A stretch of DNA of 12,972 bases. Origin: Thermaerobacter marianensis (GTDB lineage Bacteria; Bacillota; Sulfobacillia; DYIH01; DYIG01). Position numbers and translations under genes: made by a program. Location of the stretch: the NCBI GenBank assembly GCA_020723725.1, contig DYIG01000002.1, positions 7,601 through 20,572 on the forward strand, given 5' to 3'. Each line of letters begins with the position of its first letter. The first letter of the stretch is position 1. The notes under the pieces are model-generated. The model had not been told where the DNA came from. It did not search any database and saw only the letters and a list, made by a program, of their open reading frames with translations. This document shows positions 1 to 6,948 of the stretch, one piece after another.

Positions 1-690
1 GCCCGCCTCCGCCAGACCAACCCGGAGCCCTATGGCGCTTATCTGGAGTTCCCAGGGGTGAGCGTGGCCTGCGCCTCACCGGAACTCTTTTTAAGTGTAA
101 ATGGCCGGGAAGTCCTCACACGGCCGATCAAGGGCACCAGGCCGCGGAAAGCGAATCCTCTTGAGGACCGGGCAATGGCTGAAAAACTTCTGGCGAGTGA
201 GAAGGACCGTGCGGAACTGTTGATGATCGTGGACCTTGAACGCAATGACCTGGGTAAGGTCTGTAAAACAGTGGTAACCGAGGAGATCTGGGGGCTGGAA
301 TCACACCCCAGGGTTCATCACCTTGTCGGGACAGTTAGGGGTAGAATGCGTTCAGGGACGAAAGAGACGGACCTGATACGGGCCGCCTTTCCGGGAGGTT
401 CCATAACCGGCGCCCCGAAACGGAGGGCGATGGAGATTATTGCGGAACTGGAGCCCGTGCCGCGCGGTGTATATACCGGCTGCTTAGGTTATTTTGGTTA
501 TGACCGCAGCATGCAGTTCAACATCGTTATCCGGACGCTCACTTTCCAGGGGGGCTTTGTGGATATGCAGGTTGGAGGGGGAATTGTCGCGGATTCCGAC
601 GCGGAAGCGGAGTACAGGGAAACCCTCGACAAGTCCGCAGGTCTGCTGGAAGCCATTGGCGCTGCCGGGGAGACGGGTGAAGTGGTGTGA
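1..690 (+). CDS. pabB: Aminodeoxychorismate synthase component I (PabB), 3' part; 5' end outside window
   Basis: PabB converts chorismate plus ammonia (supplied by the PabA glutaminase) to 4-amino-4-deoxychorismate, the first step of p-aminobenzoate and folate synthesis in the cytoplasm. The frame is open from base 1, so about 229 C-terminal residues of a protein usually near 460-480 are visible. They form most of the chorismate-binding fold: an N-P-E-P-Y block at the start, S-P-E-L-F, then P-I-K-G-T-R-P-R, then D-L-E-R-N-D-L-G, G-T-V-R-G-R-M, and F-P-G-G-S-I-T-G-A-P-K, ending with the conserved G-G-G-I-V-A-D-S-D block. The Lys in PIKGT is the PabB-type residue; anthranilate synthase TrpE usually has Ala there, which with the pabC neighbour favours PabB over TrpE. 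The stop overlaps the pabC GTG start by 4 nt (GTGA), suggesting translational coupling. The true start is not visible. Confidence 0.9.
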   Translation, partial: ARLRQTNPEPYGAYLEFPGVSVACASPELFLSVNGREVLTRPIKGTRPRKANPLEDRAMAEKLLASEKDRAELLMIVDLERNDLGKVCKTVVTEEIWGLESHPRVHHLVGTVRGRMRSGTKETDLIRAAFPGGSITGAPKRRAMEIIAELEPVPRGVYTGCLGYFGYDRSMQFNIVIRTLTFQGGFVDMQVGGGIVADSDAEAEYRETLDKSAGLLEAIGAAGETGEVV

Positions 691-1514
691 TAGTTAAGGT
701 GTTTGTTGAAGGGCAGCCGGTGCATGAAGGGACAGCCGTGATTGCGGCTGATGACCCGGGTTTCCTGTACGGGGCGGGCCTCTTTGAGACCATGAGGGTG
801 TCAGGGGGCGGCATCCCTCTCCTGGACCGGCACCTGGACAGGCTCTTTCGTTCGCTCCCGGTGCTTGGCATAAAGCCCTGGTTTGCAAGGGAGGAGCTGG
901 CCGGGTCTGTTCAGAGGATTGTTCAGGAAAAGGGGATTGCCGAGGCTGCCTGCAGGCTGACTATCACGGCAGGCGGCTTGGTCCTGATAACCTTGCGTCC
1001 CGGAAGCCCATATGGGGAAGAAGCTTACGAGCGGGGGTTTCGGGCTCTATGGGCAACTTCTCGCCGTAACGAGTGTTCGCGGTTGTCTGCTGTGAAGTCC
1101 CTGAACTATGCCGATTCCTGGTTGGAACGGCGAAAGGCGAGGGATGCCGGGGCGGATGAGGCGCTTTTCCTGGATACACGCGGTAACCTATCGGAGGGGT
1201 CGGCTACGAACCTGTTCTTCTGGAAGGGGGGCCGCCTTTGCACGCCCGCGCTGGCGTGCGGCGCGCTTCCCGGAGTCGCCCGGGGGGTAATCCTGGATAT
1301 CGCGGATCCCAAGCCCGTTGAGGGGGAGTTCGGGCCAAAAGACCTTCTGAGAGCGGAGGAAGCGTTCGTGACGAATGCCCTCATGGGCGTGATGCCGTTA
1401 GTGCAGGTTGAGGGGAATCCGGTCGGTTCAGGGAAGCCGGGTCCGAATACATTGAGCCTTTTGGCAAAATTCAAGGGGTACATTGCAGCCCTGTCGGGTA
1501 GGGTAGCACGGTGA
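687..1514 (+). CDS. pabC: 4-amino-4-deoxychorismate lyase (PabC), PLP class IV aminotransferase fold
   Basis: PabC removes pyruvate from aminodeoxychorismate to give p-aminobenzoate, using pyridoxal phosphate. The 275-residue product is normal for class IV aminotransferase-fold enzymes. Visible family marks are the N-terminal D-D-P-G-F-L-Y-G-A-G-L-F-E-T block (residues 22-35), the R-H-L-D-R-L block (48-53), the probable PLP lysine K137 in V-K-S-L-N-Y, and the L-S-E-G-S-A-T-N-L-F block with E170. The GTG start overlaps the pabB stop, and no closer alternative fits. Fold members also include branched-chain and D-amino-acid aminotransferases, which sequence alone does not fully exclude, but direct coupling to pabB makes PabC much the most likely. 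A 37-nt gap leads to gcvT, so the pab and gcv genes are probably co-transcribed. Confidence 0.9.
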   Translation: MIVKVFVEGQPVHEGTAVIAADDPGFLYGAGLFETMRVSGGGIPLLDRHLDRLFRSLPVLGIKPWFAREELAGSVQRIVQEKGIAEAACRLTITAGGLVLITLRPGSPYGEEAYERGFRALWATSRRNECSRLSAVKSLNYADSWLERRKARDAGADEALFLDTRGNLSEGSATNLFFWKGGRLCTPALACGALPGVARGVILDIADPKPVEGEFGPKDLLRAEEAFVTNALMGVMPLVQVEGNPVGSGKPGPNTLSLLAKFKGYIAALSGRVAR

Positions 1515-1533
1515 AAGGGCGCTTATTATATCC

Positions 1534-1540
1534 AGGGAGG
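1534..1540 (+). promoter_or_regulatory. Ribosome binding site of gcvT
   Basis: AGGGAGG lies 11 nt before the gcvT ATG at 1552 and is the only strong purine site in the 37-nt pabC-gcvT gap. It supports the ATG start. No promoter or terminator is recognisable in the gap. Confidence 0.6.
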
Positions 1541-1551
1541 CCACCTGTATC

Positions 1552-2679
1552 ATGAGTTCTCTGAAAACGGAAGCACCCCAACGCACGGCACTGTACAGTG
1601 TTCATGAGCGGTTGGGCGCCCGGTTTTTCGATTTTGCCGGGTGGGAGATGCCCATAGAGTATAGCGGTATTCTGGACGAACACCGGGCTGTCAGGGAGGC
1701 TGCAGGTCTGTTCGATGTTTCCCATATGGGCATTATCAGGGTTGCGGGACCGCAGGCGGAGGAACTCGTCCAGCGGGCGGTAACCAATGACGTATCCGCA
1801 CTCCCTCCGGGTCGGGCGCTTTATTCGCCTGTGTGCCGCCCCGATGGAGGGACGCTGGACGACGTGATCATATATCGAATGACCCCAAGCCGGTTCTTGC
1901 TGGTCGTAAATGCCAGCAACAGGCGCAAGGACTTCAACTGGTTCGGTCGCATGTCAGACGGGTTTCCGGAGACGAGGGTCGACCTCGTCTCCGGGCGCGC
2001 AATATTGGCATTGCAAGGGCCGAGGGCTGAGGACGTTTTAGAGGCTGCCAGCGGAGCAAGTCTTGGAGGACTCCCGTTCTTCTCGGTAATCGAAGGTTTT
2101 CAAGTTGTCGGCGTCCCCTGTATTGTGGCCAGGGCGGGCTACACCGGTGAGGATGGTTTTGAGATTATTTGCGAAGACAGGGCCGTTATAAAACTGTGGG
2201 AGACGATTTTGAACGCCGGTCGTACCTTCGGGATAGCCCCTTGCGGGTTGGGTGCGCGCGATACCTTAAGGCTGGAGGCGGCTTTACCGTTATATGGCCA
2301 CGAGCTGAGCGAGGAGATCAACCCGTATGAAGCCGGCCTGGGGCGTTTCGTCAAGCTTGAGAAGGGCGATTTCATCGGCAGAGAGGCCCTGCAGGCAGTA
2401 AAGGAGAGGGGCGGGCCGGATAGGGTAAGGGTAGGGTTGATGGCCGAAGGGCGTGTTATCCCCAGACAGGGGTATGAGGTCTTCTTGGGTGATGATGGCG
2501 TTGGCGTGGTTACAAGCGGGGGTTTTTCGCCGTTTTTGAACAAAGGCATCGCCTTGGCACTGGTTTCCCGGTCAGTCTCGTCGCTGGGCCAAAGACTGAA
2601 CTTGAATGTAAGGGGTAGGGCGGTCGAGTGCGAGGTGGTAAAACTGCCGTTTTACCGTTCACCGCACAAGGGAGCCTGA
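1552..2679 (+). CDS. gcvT: Aminomethyltransferase, glycine cleavage system T protein
   Basis: GcvT takes the aminomethyl group held on the lipoyl arm of GcvH and transfers its carbon to tetrahydrofolate, giving 5,10-methylene-THF and ammonia. The product is 375 residues; the family is usually about 360-375. Visible blocks are the N-terminal F-D-F-A-G-W-E-M-P (26-34), F-D-V-S-H-M-G (54-60), the G-G-T-L-D-D-V-I-I-Y block whose D103/D104 include the catalytic aspartate, A-R-A-G-Y-T-G-E-D-G-F-E-I, and G-A-R-D-T-L-R-L-E-A followed by L-Y-G-H-E-L. The C-terminal barrel carries G-V-V-T-S-G-G-F-S-P. The gene is intact and first of the gcv genes here. GcvT, not the related YgfZ or dimethylglycine dehydrogenase, is clear from the adjoining gcvH and gcvP genes. 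Confidence 0.97.
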   Translation: MSSLKTEAPQRTALYSVHERLGARFFDFAGWEMPIEYSGILDEHRAVREAAGLFDVSHMGIIRVAGPQAEELVQRAVTNDVSALPPGRALYSPVCRPDGGTLDDVIIYRMTPSRFLLVVNASNRRKDFNWFGRMSDGFPETRVDLVSGRAILALQGPRAEDVLEAASGASLGGLPFFSVIEGFQVVGVPCIVARAGYTGEDGFEIICEDRAVIKLWETILNAGRTFGIAPCGLGARDTLRLEAALPLYGHELSEEINPYEAGLGRFVKLEKGDFIGREALQAVKERGGPDRVRVGLMAEGRVIPRQGYEVFLGDDGVGVVTSGGFSPFLNKGIALALVSRSVSSLGQRLNLNVRGRAVECEVVKLPFYRSPHKGA

Positions 2680-2725
2680 CCGAATGGGGTCGGTATCTGA
2701 AAGCGCTTGAGGGGTGGGTTAGGGT

Positions 2726-3106
2726 ATGCATCCAGAAAACTATCATTTCACCAAGGAGCACGAGTGGATCAACCTTGAGGGCGATAAGGGCACAGTTGGC
2801 ATAACCGATTATGCCCAGAAACAGCTCGGTGATATCGTGTTCGTGGAATTGCCAAGCGAAGGGGACACCGTGCAGAAGGGTAAGCCTTTTGGGGTCGTGG
2901 AGTCGGTAAAGAGCGTTTCCGACCTGTACGCGCCCCTTACCGGTCGGGTTGCCCGTGTCAACACGCGGTTAACGGACGAGCCGGAACTCGTTAATCAGGA
3001 CCCTTATGGCGAGGGTTGGTTGATCGTCGTAGAGGTGACCGATCCGGCCGAGGCGGAGGGACTGATGAGCCTCGCGGAATATGAAAGCCTAACCGGGAAG
3101 AGCTGA
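2726..3106 (+). CDS. gcvH: Glycine cleavage system H protein, lipoyl carrier
   Basis: GcvH is the small lipoylated shuttle that carries the aminomethyl intermediate from GcvP to GcvT and is re-oxidised by dihydrolipoamide dehydrogenase (no lpd gene is in this window). The 126-residue product is normal length. It opens with H-P-E-N-Y-H-F-T-K-E-H-E-W and carries the lipoylation block V-E-S-V-K-S-V-S-D-L-Y-A-P, with K62 the expected attachment site. G-I-T-D-Y-A-Q and the C-terminal E-G-W-L-I-V-V block are also typical. A GAGGGGTGG stretch at 2710-2718 precedes the ATG by 7 nt. The stop is 2 nt before the gcvPA start. In some Firmicutes GcvH is also the obligatory octanoyl acceptor in lipoate synthesis, which fits lipM lying at the end of this operon. 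Confidence 0.97.
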   Translation: MHPENYHFTKEHEWINLEGDKGTVGITDYAQKQLGDIVFVELPSEGDTVQKGKPFGVVESVKSVSDLYAPLTGRVARVNTRLTDEPELVNQDPYGEGWLIVVEVTDPAEAEGLMSLAEYESLTGKS

Positions 3107-3108
3107 TT

Positions 3109-4494
3109 ATGTCTTACATACCGAATACCGATCAGGACCGGAAGGCCATGCTGGAGATCCTCGGCCTGTCGGATATGGAAGGCCTTTTCAGGGAGATCCC
3201 TGAAGGGGTTCGGCTTAAGCGCGGGCTGGATCTGCCGACTGCGATGTCTGAGCCGGAGCTGCTGCGTCACGCCGGTGAGTTGGCCGGGTCGAACGCGGCT
3301 TCCGATAGATGGGTTTGCTTCCTTGGTGGAGGGGCCTATGATCACTACGTTCCTTCAGTGGTTGGGTATCTGCTTTCCAGGGGGGAATTCCTAACCGCCT
3401 ACACGCCGTACCAGGCTGAGATAAGCCAGGGAACCCTGCAGGCTATATATGAATTCCAGAGCATGATCTGTGCCTTGACCGGGATGGACGTTGCCAATGC
3501 CTCTCTTTATGACGGTGCCAGCGCGCTGGCGGAGGCCTGTATGATGGCAGTCCGGGTGACGGGGCGGAGCCGTGTTTTGGTTTCATGCACCGTAAACCCC
3601 CGCTACAGAGAGGTCCTGGCGACTTACGCGCGCGGGGCCGGGTTTGACATAGAGGAGGTTCCGTTTGTCCATGCGGAAAACGATGTCGGCGGCTCCGGTG
3701 TGACGGATCTGGAGCGGCTGAAGGGTGCGGTTTCAGCGGTTCCGGATGAGGTGGCCGCTGTGGTCCTTCAGGACCCGAACTTCTTCGGCCTCCTGGAACC
3801 GGCGCGGGAGGTTGGGTCGATTGCGGCAAGCCATGGGGCGCTGTTTATCGTCAGTTGCAACCCGGTGTCACTGGGGCTGCTGGAGCCCCCCGGGGCTTAC
3901 GGGGCGGACATCGTTGTCGGCGAGGGGCAGCCGCTGGGGTGCGGGCTTAATTTTGGCGGGCCCTACCTAGGCTTCTTTGCCACCAGGCAGAAGTTTGTGC
4001 GGCAGATGCCCGGAAGGGTGGCCGGGGCGACGTTGGATGCCGAGGGACGCAGGGGGTATGTGCTGACGCTGCAAGCGAGGGAGCAGCACATACGGCGGGA
4101 AAAGGCGACCTCGAACATATGCACAAATCAAGCGCTGATGGCCCTGGCGGCAACGATCTACCTTTCGGTGGTGGGACCACAGGGGCTGAACCGGATTGCC
4201 GAGCTTTGTGCGGCAAAGGCACGCTATGCGGCCGGTAGGCTGGCTGGCATCCCCGGGTGTGAACTGGTCTTTAAGGGACCGTTCTTCAATGAGTTTGTTG
4301 TCCGCGCCCCTAAACCGGCTGATGTGGTGTTGGGCCAACTAATGGAACACGGGATTCTCGGGGGCCTGGATCTGGGGGTATTCTACCCGGAAATGGCCGG
4401 TTCCATGCTCATCGCGGTTACAGAGAAGAGGACGCGGCAGGAAATAGACGGCCTGGTTGACCTTATGGGGGGTATTGTCCGTGGAGAGGGGTAA
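3109..4494 (+). CDS. gcvPA: Glycine dehydrogenase (decarboxylating) subunit 1
   Basis: GcvPA is the N-terminal half of the split P protein. With GcvPB it forms the PLP enzyme that decarboxylates glycine and passes the aminomethyl group to lipoyl-GcvH. The 461 residues run slightly longer than the common 440-450. Visible blocks are M-S-Y-I-P-N-T near the start, F-L-G-G-G-A-Y-D-H-Y-V-P, the T-A-Y-T-P-Y-Q-A-E-I-S-Q-G block, Y-D-G-A-S-A-L-A-E-A, G-L-N-F-G-G-P-Y-L-G and R-E-Q-H-I-R-R-E-K-A-T-S-N-I-C-T-N. This half lacks the PLP-binding lysine, as expected. The ATG is 2 nt after the gcvH stop, and the 3' end overlaps the gcvPB start by 14 nt. The gene is intact, with no frameshift. Confidence 0.96.
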   Translation: MSYIPNTDQDRKAMLEILGLSDMEGLFREIPEGVRLKRGLDLPTAMSEPELLRHAGELAGSNAASDRWVCFLGGGAYDHYVPSVVGYLLSRGEFLTAYTPYQAEISQGTLQAIYEFQSMICALTGMDVANASLYDGASALAEACMMAVRVTGRSRVLVSCTVNPRYREVLATYARGAGFDIEEVPFVHAENDVGGSGVTDLERLKGAVSAVPDEVAAVVLQDPNFFGLLEPAREVGSIAASHGALFIVSCNPVSLGLLEPPGAYGADIVVGEGQPLGCGLNFGGPYLGFFATRQKFVRQMPGRVAGATLDAEGRRGYVLTLQAREQHIRREKATSNICTNQALMALAATIYLSVVGPQGLNRIAELCAAKARYAAGRLAGIPGCELVFKGPFFNEFVVRAPKPADVVLGQLMEHGILGGLDLGVFYPEMAGSMLIAVTEKRTRQEIDGLVDLMGGIVRGEG

Positions 4495-5962
4495 AAAAGG
4501 GAGGGAACCGCTCATTTTCGAGTACTCCCGGCCGGGGCGCGGGGGTGGTAACCTACCTGGACCTGATGTCCCTATGGACCTGGTGGATTGGTTTCCGCAG
4601 GAGCGTTTGCGGCAAGGGCTGCGGGGACTCCCGGAGGTCGCGGAAGTCGATGTTATACGTCATTTCACAAGGCTGTCCCAACTGAATTACTCGGTCGATA
4701 CGGGTTTCTATCCCCTTGGCTCCTGCACCATGAAATACAACCCCCGGGTCAATGAGACGGTTGCCGGTCTGCCGGGGTTTTCCTGGCTGCACCCGCATAC
4801 CCCGGACGAACTCGCACAGGGGGCATTGGCTGTAATACATGAACTGGAGCGGTATCTGTGCGAGATAGGCGGCATGGCCAGGGCCTCTTTGCAGCCTGCT
4901 GCCGGCGCCCATGGTGAACTGGCGGGCATGTTGATAATGAAGGCGTACCATGAGCAGAGGGGGCAGGGTCACCGGCGCCGGGTTATCGTCCCGGATTCGG
5001 CCCATGGCACCAACCCTGCCACCGCTGCCTTGTGTGGTTTTGAGGTTGTCCAGGTGCAGTCCGATGACCGCGGGGGGATTGACCTGGGAGCCCTGGCCAG
5101 CCTCCTCGGTGAGGACACAGCCGGGCTGATGCTCACCAACCCCAATACCCTGGGTCTTTTTGATGAGAACATAATACGGATAGCGGCCATGGTGCATGAA
5201 GCTGGCGGGTTGCTGTACTACGATGGCGCCAATGCGAACGCCATCCTTGGCATCTCCCGTCCTGGTGATATGGGCTTCGACATCGTCCACTTCAACCTGC
5301 ATAAGACCTTCTCCACACCCCATGGTGGCGGGGGGCCGGGCGCCGGTGCGGTAGGTGTAAAGGAGCATCTGGTCCCGTTCCTGCCCGTTCCGTTGGTAGA
5401 TAGGGTTGATGATGGGGGCAATGTGGCATACCGGCTTAACCATGATCTCCCGCAATCGATCGGCAGACTCCATGCCTTTATGGGAAACTTCGGGGTCGTT
5501 TTGAGGGCCTATGCCTACATACGCACGCTCGGCGCGGAAGGGTTGCGCAGTGTCAGTAATAACGCTGTGCTGAACGCCAATTATCTTCTGGCGGGGTTGA
5601 AGGATCTGCTGGAAGTCCCTTACGACAGGCTTTGCATGCATGAGTTTGTCGTTTCTGCCCGGAACATAAAGAAGGAAACGGGTATAAGCGCCCTTGATAT
5701 TGCCAAACGGCTTATTGACCACGGTTTTCACCCCCCGACCATGTACTTCCCGCTCATCGTCGAGGAGTGTCTGATGGTGGAGCCTACCGAGACTGAATCC
5801 AAAGAAACCCTGGACCGTTTTATCGCGGCCTTTAGGGACATCATCCATGAGGCCCGGGAGGAACCGGAACAGGTAAAACTGGCGCCGCAGTCCACCGTGG
5901 TTGGCCGGATGGATGAAGCCCTGGCGGCGCGCAAACCAGACCTTCGTTTTGTGGCGGATTAG
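4481..5962 (+). CDS. gcvPB: Glycine dehydrogenase (decarboxylating) subunit 2, PLP-binding
   Basis: GcvPB is the catalytic half of the split P protein and binds the cofactor. From a GTG at 4481 the product is 493 residues, normal for the family. The PLP lysine is K275 in the N-L-H-K-T-F-S-T-P-H-G-G-G-G-P-G block. Other marks are the N-terminal E-P-L-I-F-E-Y-S-R-P-G, the F-Y-P-L-G-S-C-T-M-K-Y-N-P block, Q-P-A-A-G-A-H-G-E, and P-D-S-A-H-G-T-N-P-A. I chose GTG 4481 over an in-frame TTG at 4457 because a TGGGGGGT site ends 8 nt before it and family members begin shortly before the EPLIFE block. The 14-nt overlap with gcvPA suggests coupled translation giving equal amounts of the two subunits. A 27-nt gap leads to lipM. 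Confidence 0.96.
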   Translation: MERGKKGREPLIFEYSRPGRGGGNLPGPDVPMDLVDWFPQERLRQGLRGLPEVAEVDVIRHFTRLSQLNYSVDTGFYPLGSCTMKYNPRVNETVAGLPGFSWLHPHTPDELAQGALAVIHELERYLCEIGGMARASLQPAAGAHGELAGMLIMKAYHEQRGQGHRRRVIVPDSAHGTNPATAALCGFEVVQVQSDDRGGIDLGALASLLGEDTAGLMLTNPNTLGLFDENIIRIAAMVHEAGGLLYYDGANANAILGISRPGDMGFDIVHFNLHKTFSTPHGGGGPGAGAVGVKEHLVPFLPVPLVDRVDDGGNVAYRLNHDLPQSIGRLHAFMGNFGVVLRAYAYIRTLGAEGLRSVSNNAVLNANYLLAGLKDLLEVPYDRLCMHEFVVSARNIKKETGISALDIAKRLIDHGFHPPTMYFPLIVEECLMVEPTETESKETLDRFIAAFRDIIHEAREEPEQVKLAPQSTVVGRMDEALAARKPDLRFVAD

Positions 5963-5989
5963 CTCGGAGATTCCCGGTGGAGGGTCAAG

Positions 5990-6823
5990 GTGACAAAGGC
6001 TTGGCGTGTGATCCACAATGGGGCTGCGGGTGCGGCCTTCAATATGGCCTTGGATGAGGCCATTTTGCTTTCCCACGCCAGGGGGCGCGTGCCGGCCACA
6101 CTGCGGTTCTATACGTGGACCCCTTCGGCTGTTTCCATTGGCTACGCGCAGCAGTTAGACAAAACCCTCGACTTGGAAGCCTGCAAGGGCGAGGGGGTGG
6201 AGGTGGTACGCAGGGTCACAGGCGGCCGTGCCGTCCTGCATGACCATGAGGTTACCTACAGTTTGGTGGTCTCGACGGTCGACTTGCCGGAGGGGGTAAC
6301 AGCCTCTGTAACGGCCTCTTACAGGTGGGTGGCGGAAGCCCTCCAGGAGGGGTTGAAGGACCTTGGCGTCGAGGCCTACCTGGCCAGGCCTGAAAGGGCC
6401 TCCGTCCAGGGGCGGTTACGGTCAGGGGTCGCCTGTTACGATAGCCCGTCATTCTACGAGCTTTGCTGCCAAGGCAGGAAAATTGTCGGCAGCTCCCAGT
6501 ACCGGCATTGCGGGTCGCTTCTGCAGCACGGTTCCATACCCCTCAGGTTTGACGCCTCGAAATTGGTGCGTCTCCTCCCTCAAAAGGGGGAGGAGGTCCG
6601 CCAGCGGCTGGAGCGGCAGCTCCAGGCGAGGGGAGCGGGTCTGAGCGACATTACCGGGCGCCCGCTGGAAACGACTGAAGTTGTCGGGGCCATTATACGC
6701 GGTTTTGAAAGGGTCCACGGGGTGTCCTTTGAGTCCAGCCTGCCGCTGGCTGAGGAAATGGAAGCCGCCCTTTCACTAAGGGACAGCAAATACGCCACGC
6801 GGGAATGGACGGCGCTTCGCTAG
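5990..6823 (+). CDS. lipM: Octanoyltransferase LipM (lipoate-protein ligase A fold)
   Basis: LipM-type enzymes move octanoate from octanoyl-ACP to a lipoyl-domain lysine, here most likely K62 of GcvH; LipA then adds sulphur. The 277 residues match LipM of Bacillus (about 278). Visible blocks are F-N-M-A-L-D-E-A (17-24), the R-R-V-T-G-G-R-A-V-L-H block (74-84), A-C-Y-D-S-P-S-F-Y-E with C149, equivalent in position to the acyl-carrying Cys of LipM, then G-R-K-I-V-G-S-S-Q with K164, and L-L-Q-H-G-S-I. The GTG start has GGTGGAGGGT 5 nt upstream. Single-domain length and the Cys block argue for LipM over LplA, which activates free lipoate with ATP, although automatic annotation often says lipoate-protein ligase. 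It is the last gene of the pab-gcv operon. Confidence 0.88.
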   Translation: MTKAWRVIHNGAAGAAFNMALDEAILLSHARGRVPATLRFYTWTPSAVSIGYAQQLDKTLDLEACKGEGVEVVRRVTGGRAVLHDHEVTYSLVVSTVDLPEGVTASVTASYRWVAEALQEGLKDLGVEAYLARPERASVQGRLRSGVACYDSPSFYELCCQGRKIVGSSQYRHCGSLLQHGSIPLRFDASKLVRLLPQKGEEVRQRLERQLQARGAGLSDITGRPLETTEVVGAIIRGFERVHGVSFESSLPLAEEMEAALSLRDSKYATREWTALR

Positions 6824-6900
6824 AGCCTGGAAGAATGTACCTTAAAGATATTGGCAAAGTTTTTTAATTTGACCCTCATAAGGGTATCTTCACTTATCGA

Positions 6901-6943
6901 ATCCCTCTCCTCGGCAACGGCGAATCGCTTATCGAGGAGGGAT
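6901..6943 (+). promoter_or_regulatory. Predicted 5'-UTR hairpin masking the SLH gene ribosome binding site
   Basis: ATCCCTCTCCTCG at 6901-6913 can pair with CGAGGAGGGAT at 6933-6943. This gives 11 base pairs with a 2-nt bulge (6906-6907) and a 19-nt loop. The right arm contains a perfect AGGAGG at 6935-6940, the ribosome binding site of the gene starting at 6949, so the fold would hide it. The pairing is seen directly; a regulatory role is inferred. Confidence 0.5.
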
Positions 6944-6948
6944 AGTAG

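Noticed and set aside
4457..4480. TTG at 4457 as the gcvPB start
   Set aside because: GTG 4481 has a purine-rich site at proper spacing and fits the family N-terminus better.
4553..6076. 507-codon open frame on the minus strand opposite gcvPB
   Set aside because: It mirrors a GC-rich, strongly conserved gene and shows no recognisable domain; a codon-bias shadow.
6869..6890. TTGACC and TATCTT as a promoter for the SLH gene
   Set aside because: The spacer is only 10 nt, too short for a sigma-A promoter.
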